A stretch of DNA of 64,000 bases, taken from Cymbomonas tetramitiformis (lineage: Eukaryota; Chlorophyta; Pyramimonadophyceae; Pyramimonadales; Pyramimonadaceae). Each line of letters begins with the position of its first letter. The first letter of the stretch is position 1. Below, one piece after another: positions 62,601 through 64,000 of this stretch. Position numbers and translations under genes: made by a program. Below the pieces are notes generated by a model. The model ran no database searches, was not told the origin of the DNA, and saw only the letters and a list, made by a program, of their open reading frames with translations. Where the stretch lies: contig LGRX02035290.1 of NCBI GenBank assembly GCA_001247695.2, positions 1 through 64,000 of the forward strand. The letters run 5' to 3'.

Positions 62601-64000
62601 GGGAGGGGGGGCTCCAGTCACGCCTGCTTGCGCATCTACGGTTGCAGGGGGTGCCAGTGTGTGCCCGGGTGGTGAGAGGGCTTTAGGTTGCCGAGCTCCA
62701 TTGGTCAGTGCACTTTCGCTGGCGGCGCAGCCAGCGAGTGAGAGGTGCGCGGCATTGAGGGGGAAGGGAGCTGTTGTTCAGGGGCATCGCCTGATGATCA
62801 CGACGCGGAGTTTGGGCTTCGACTTGTCCCTGATAGAGAAGCAGCAGCTGCGCTACTTCAGCATGGTGCCCCCGACCCACACGCAGATCCGCCAGACGGT
62901 GGATAACCGCATCACCGCCAGCGCCCGCCAGAAGTTCCTCAAGCGGGTGGAGCCCTTCAGCGGCCTGCTGCGGAACCCGATGATGGTGTCCCTGCTGATC
63001 TCCATCTTCCAGGTTCTACCCCCCCCCCCTCCTCTCGACTCCTCCCGGTCGCTACAGCTTCCGGAACGCGATCTGCATTCCGTAACGCCAATTTCAAAAT
63101 CCCCACGTGTGCACTCGGAGGCAACGGGGAGGATTTGAATCCTATGGCTCTCCCATTCCCGCTCGTACTCAGCCCGCCTCCTGGGTGTCCGACATCATTT
63201 GTATTCAAACATTTGATACACAAATTATGTGAGCCGCAGACTGACCCGAGCCCACCTCCCGGGTGTCCACGTGGGCCGCAGATAGACCTGAACCTGCCGC
63301 GGAACATGGCGCAGCTGTACACGGTGGCCGTGCGCATCATGCTCGCGCGTTGCTCGGAGCTCAATGGGGAGACTCCAGCCACGGAGGTGCGCCTGCTGGT
63401 CGGAGGCGGCCCGTCTCGGTGGCCGCGCGGCGGGCGCCCACTGCTGCCAAAATGCACTATTTTTTTACAGCCCTCCACCGGTGTCGCTCCGCCTCTCCCT
63501 CTGCCGAAGATCCTGAAAAAGCAGAGTCCTGCCAATGCGATGCGAATCTAATGCGCAAAGCGGAGTCCCTCCGACGCGGGAGCCGCCGGCATGCGGAGCC
63601 CCGTGGCCCTGGATCGCCAGGCAGCCAGTGCCGCGACTGACCAGCGCTCGCTGCAGCGCCCACTGTGAGGTTGCTGAGCTGGCAATGGGGAGGCTCTTTC
63701 CGGACAGCGTGCGCTCGCCACGCGCGCCATCAGGCGAGAGGCGCGTACGGCGTAGGCTTGCTCTCCAGGTCGCTTACCGCGGTCCAGTGCAGGCATTGCC
63801 TCTCTTGCTCGCATAGGGGGGTCCATGTGGGTCGAGGATGCGAGGCCTCTCAGCCTAGGGGAGCGGGGTTTGGGAGGGGCTGGGGGATCCAGGATGACGT
63901 GTCCCCGGCGGGGGCAGGGCCCAGCAGCATTGAGTACACGCTACAGGAGCTCGCGTACCGACACTCGCTGGCTGAGTCGGTGAACATCGCCGAGGCGAGC
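47598..64000 (+). CDS. Multi-exon kinase + STAND (NACHT-like) NTPase gene, runs off right edge
   Basis: Plus-strand exons with consistent GC-rich codon use lie at 47598-47669, 49625-49750, 50103-50489, 52152-~52610, 53147-53377, 53782-~54094, 55746-~55925, 56233-~56442, 58083-58214, 60280-~61014, 62016-~62204, 62782-63012, 63282-63386 and 63928-64000+. In order they give an unknown N-terminus, an aminoglycoside-phosphotransferase-like kinase block, beta-rich repeats, then a STAND NTPase. STAND proteins with such kinase modules are signal-transducing, often immunity-type switches. One gene is inferred from strand, order and domain logic; more than one is possible, because the exon ending at 55928 meets an in-frame stop. 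Each intron carries its own minisatellite. Confidence 0.6.
48290..49565. repeat. Three successive minisatellites
   Basis: (a) 48290-48460: ~48-bp unit GCGGAGCAGACAGATGAAAG / TTACCAGGGATGCAAGTTGG, 4 copies. (b) 48825-49035: ~37-bp unit CCCCATCCCGCGCAACCTCG / AGTCATGCCCCGAGG, ~6 copies. (c) 49270-49565: ~57-bp unit GCTGACGTGTCGCTTTAAAG / GAGCGCGCGCTCGGCTCAGT, 5 copies. All three are in the gap between exons 47598 and 49625. Confidence 0.9.
49625..49750 (+). CDS. Exon of kinase-STAND gene
   Basis: Acceptor ttgctcag|GAC and donor CTCCAG|gtgtgc. 42 codons, phase 0: D-G-S-L-L-E-D-W-A-Q-P-L-L-N-Q-L-F and L-Y-R-T-L-Q-R-G-N-D-G-D-R-T-T. Helical; no named domain. Confidence 0.65.
50048..50489 (+). CDS. 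Exons of kinase-STAND gene (23-bp micro-exon and 129-codon exon)
   Basis: A possible micro-exon, 50048-50070, lies between attgcag and |gtgagat. The main exon 50103-50489 has acceptor ggatgccag|GTG and donor AACAAG|gtgcgc, 129 codons without stop. It contains a basic patch (K-R-V-T-R-R-K) and alternating helices (A-C-W-M-L-S-T-L-S-E-A-E-A-L). No named domain. Confidence 0.65.
50640..51830. mobile_element. AT-rich island in a host intron, candidate insertion
   Basis: Base composition drops sharply against the GC-rich flanks. It holds a minus-strand coding-like unit (51165-51655). Possible degenerate inverted ends (GTCTTAG...AGAGACAC near 50638 and its inverse near 51820) are too weak to define boundaries. 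No target duplication was found. Confidence 0.4.
51165..51655 (-). CDS. Small coiled-coil protein, two frames
   Basis: 51643-~51480 encodes M-V-Q-K-S-G-R-K-N-Q-P-T-E-P-L and a leucine-rich helix (L-E-I-Q-L-R-Q-V-L-G). After an apparent acceptor (ctctctcag, ~51480), 51473-51165 encodes E-S-L-L-S-T-L-S-D-S-Q-V-L-T-K-N and a lysine-rich tail. Heptad-like spacing suggests coiled coil; the origin is probably a mobile element. Confidence 0.35.
52152..52610 (+). CDS. Kinase-like exon (aminoglycoside-phosphotransferase fold)
   Basis: After gcgaggcgcag, the frame gives V-T-V-T-L-D-E-A-I-T-Y-I, an acidic run, W-E-D-T-C-T-V-F-Q-E-L-L-E-T-I and W-T-H-G-A-L-H-A-G-N-I-F-V-D. The last motif is the Brenner-type H-G-D-L-H-x-G-N-I-x-x-D loop of APH-like kinases with A in place of the catalytic D, so the kinase may be inactive. 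The following W-x-I-D-F strand is not visible before the repeat array; it may be on the next exon. Confidence 0.6.
52700..53030. repeat. 41-bp minisatellite, ~8 copies
   Basis: Unit ATCTGGCGGTGCAGAAACTC / CTCTGCCACCGTGTGCCATCG. Anchors are at 52751, 52826, 52867, 52908, 52949 and 52990, plus a shortened copy. Because 41 is not divisible by three, all frames stay open on both strands, which makes spurious ORFs. Confidence 0.95.
53147..53377 (+). CDS. Exon following the kinase block
   Basis: Acceptor ctggcgcag|GG and donor TGAGAG|gtgcac. It reads V-I-N-L-A-P-E-S-I-V-K-Q-H-F and D-L-A-G-L-E-A-S-L-L-F-E. The 'F-x-x-D-L-A-x-L-E' pattern is what follows the catalytic loop in kinase modules attached to STAND genes (from memory of that family), supporting the preceding assignment. 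Confidence 0.6.
53782..54094 (+). CDS. Helical exon, possible GC donor
   Basis: Acceptor cgctcgcag|C. It reads I-K-E-G-H-A-P-I-T-P-R-N-L-D-L-R-W, D-L-A-F-R-L-T-D-M-L-T-E-K-V-N-L and M-A-Y-T-F-G-A-V-Y-R-I-R-L-C-M-I-E-F-L-N. It ends GAGAAG|gcacgc, which would be a GC-AG intron. A 36-37-bp repeat (CCTTGGGGTGGCCTGATTGG, 4 copies, 54112-54245) starts at once. Confidence 0.55.
54370..55657. mobile_element. Foldback element, two 635-bp arms around 18 bp, carrying an exon-intron-exon fragment
   Basis: Arm 54370-55004 is the near-exact inverse of 55023-55657. The spacer is TTAAACTCCACACACTTT-like. A 21-bp direct repeat (CTTCGTTGACCATCCACAGA + A) lies at 54348-54368 and 55680-55700. Each arm holds a captured gene piece: V-T-T-P-R-I-V-F-S-N-P-G|gtaatg...cgtag or cgcag|D-V-S-I-D-W-D-G-L-R-N-F-K and on to E-H-I-M-Q-E-I-C-N. 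Spliced, the frame is continuous. The few arm differences include one Trp/Arg change (TTCTTGGCG versus TTCTCGACG) and the acceptor base. AT-rich against GC-rich host. Confidence 0.9.
55746..55928 (+). CDS. Exon, helical, ends at stop or unrecognised donor
   Basis: Acceptor ttgacgcacag|GAG. It reads E-V-E-E-T-S-M-G-A-H-A-L-G-H-W and M-Q-T-M-R-R-L-V-C-S-P-A-Q-K-Q-W, then R-L-A-E-L-V-Q-G-V-L-R-E-E, with TAG at 55926. Either a terminal exon or a GC-donor exon (GAAGAG|gcgcgc). Confidence 0.5.
   Translation, partial: EVEETSMGAHALGHWLLLLNYTMQTMRRLVCSPAQKQWALYTAHRLAELVQGVLREEART
56233..56442 (+). CDS. Exon with basic stretch and SH3-like beta segment
   Basis: Acceptor gggcgcag|AAA. A Lys/Arg-rich stretch (T-N-K-R-R-R-N-K-S) is followed by G-A-R-I-Q-V-F-Q-K-P-K-W-V-N-V-T-V-D-E-Y. 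A similar 'W-x-D/N...V' beta pattern recurs at 58083-58214 and 60280, so these are probably repeats of one small domain. Confidence 0.5.
57400..57520 (+). CDS. Candidate exon, beta-rich
   Basis: The frame reads P-G-M-L-T-M-A-M-Y-L-D-T-L-Y-V-G-E-C-E-V-E-V-V-A-P-V-K, then a Pro/Gly-rich linker. Another candidate lies at 56880-57110 (E-G-T-A-G-F-G-F-P-L-H-V-V). Splice limits are not settled. Confidence 0.35.
58083..58214 (+). CDS. Exon with SH3-like repeat
   Basis: It reads L-V-P-L-E-G-D-L-R-P-A-W-L-D-G-A-Q-R-W-N-I-V-G-L-D-G (written as LVPLEGDLRPAW and LDGAQRWNIVGLDG), then N-V-T-L-K-A-Y-G-P-L-F-N-Y, with a strong donor GCCAG|gtaggt at 58214. An acidic stretch at 57840-57970 may be its upstream neighbour. 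Confidence 0.5.
58655..58775. repeat. 37-38-bp repeat, 3 copies
   Basis: CAGACTTTTTCAGAAGCCCG / ACCGGACGGCGCTTTG repeated three times. It lies between weak exon candidates (58530-58650; 58960-59160 with T-V-I-D-F-D-T-H-T-G-M-Y-V-I). Confidence 0.9.
60280..61014 (+). CDS. Large exon: SH3-like repeat plus Walker A of STAND NTPase
   Basis: Acceptor gtgagcag|GTC. The first third is beta-rich (V-T-F-A-E-V-G-A-L-W-Y-N). The middle is a linker. M-W-L-M-V-G-D-F-A-T-G-K-S-S-L-L-R-Q at 60718-60770 is a P-loop (G-x4-G-K-S) in the form typical of NACHT/STAND NTPases, followed by helices to a likely GACCTG|gtgcgc donor at 61014. The P-loop Lys is intact, so nucleotide binding is expected. Confidence 0.75.
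61340..61812. repeat. 30-bp minisatellite, ~16 copies, between Walker A and Walker B exons
   Basis: Unit TTCCTTCGGAGATGCGCATC / GAGGGCTAGT. Some copies are shortened. As 30 is divisible by three, long frames cross it on both strands; these are artefacts. Confidence 0.95.
62016..62204 (+). CDS. Walker B exon of STAND NTPase
   Basis: Acceptor gatgtgccag|GTG. It reads V-D-S-P-D-P-L-D-V-Y-L, then R-L-V-I-L-V-D-G-V-D-Q-V-K-K, the hydrophobic strand plus D-G-x-D of STAND NTPases (second acidic position Q), and L-F-L-Q-F-V-L-N-G-L. It ends AAATCG|gcaaga, a GC donor with otherwise good consensus. Confidence 0.75.
62782..63012 (+). CDS. Sensor-1 / helical exon of STAND NTPase
   Basis: Acceptor gttgttcag|GGG and donor TTCCAG|gttcta. 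It reads H-R-L-M-I-T-T-R-S-L-G-F-D (the R-x-x-I-T-S/T-R sensor strand), Y-F-S-M-V-P-P-T-H-T-Q-I and L-L-R-N-P-M-M-V-S-L-L-I-S-I-F, which is the 'N-P-L-M-L' helix seen after the NACHT core. It gives the strongest family evidence in this gene. Confidence 0.8.
63282..63386 (+). CDS. Winged-helix-region exon of STAND gene
   Basis: Acceptor gggccgcag|ATA and donor ACGGAG|gtgcgc, 35 codons. It reads L-P-R-N-M-A-Q-L-Y-T-V-A-V-R-I-M-L-A-R, the segment following the NACHT core in related NTPases. Confidence 0.65.
63928..64000 (+). CDS. Partial exon at right edge
   Basis: Acceptor ggcccagcag|C. It reads I-E-Y-T-L-Q-E-L-A-Y-R-H-S-L-A-E-S and continues beyond the window. Confidence 0.5.

Overview
The window is eukaryotic nuclear DNA. 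Coding segments are split by GT-AG introns with good consensus sites, there is no bacterial operon layout, and most of the sequence is transposable elements plus one large multi-exon gene. The combination of a STAND (NACHT-like) NTPase gene with an aminoglycoside-phosphotransferase-like kinase module, GC-rich host exons and introns stuffed with minisatellites fits a green alga. My best guess is a prasinophyte such as Cymbomonas tetramitiformis. That is inference from gene content, not a database match.

Layout. (1) 1-6.5 kb: a divergent gene pair. The minus-strand gene runs off the left edge. The plus-strand gene (2337-6455) ends in a beta/gamma-class DNA N6A/N4C methyltransferase domain. The first intron of each gene is filled by a tandem array of palindromes (69-bp x12 and 67-bp x9) that share the core GTTCATTAGCTAATGAAC. 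(2) 6.7-14.4 kb: decayed minus-strand LTR-retrotransposon material. It has a tRNA-iMet-type primer binding site, a gag-position ORF, a methyltransferase-like ORF and a Ty3-type integrase ending in a PHD finger. (3) 14.6-23.4 kb: a minus-strand multi-exon Tnp2-type (CACTA-like) transposase with minisatellites. An upstream exon carries a 943-bp TA-flanked insertion. (4) 23.5-33.1 kb: a 9.6-kb unit bounded by ~95-bp inverted repeats. It holds a Mutator-like transposase (SWIM + PHD), a methyltransferase-like ORF, two proteins with complete 2-oxoglutarate/Fe(II) dioxygenase signatures and several small Cys-rich proteins. A hAT element with an 8-bp target duplication interrupts one gene. (5) 33.3-35.0 kb: a Pro/Ala-rich gene interrupted by a hAT MITE. 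(6) 37.5-41.5 kb: a complete gag-only LTR retrotransposon with a 5-bp target duplication; one LTR carries a MITE whose empty site is preserved in the other LTR. (7) 43.5-64 kb: GC-rich plus-strand exons. From ~47.6 kb they build a kinase + STAND NTPase gene that runs off the right edge. Nearly every intron holds its own minisatellite, and a 635-bp-arm foldback element carrying an exon-intron-exon fragment is inserted at 54.4-55.7 kb.

Recurring theme: three separate mobile-type units carry methyltransferase-like proteins, one also carries dioxygenases of the kind that oxidise nucleobases, and two unrelated transposon classes end in PHD fingers. Several mobile units here therefore look equipped to write, erase or read chromatin marks. 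Many element genes are broken by frameshifts or insertions. Exon limits are read by eye from splice consensus and frame, and are approximate unless stated.
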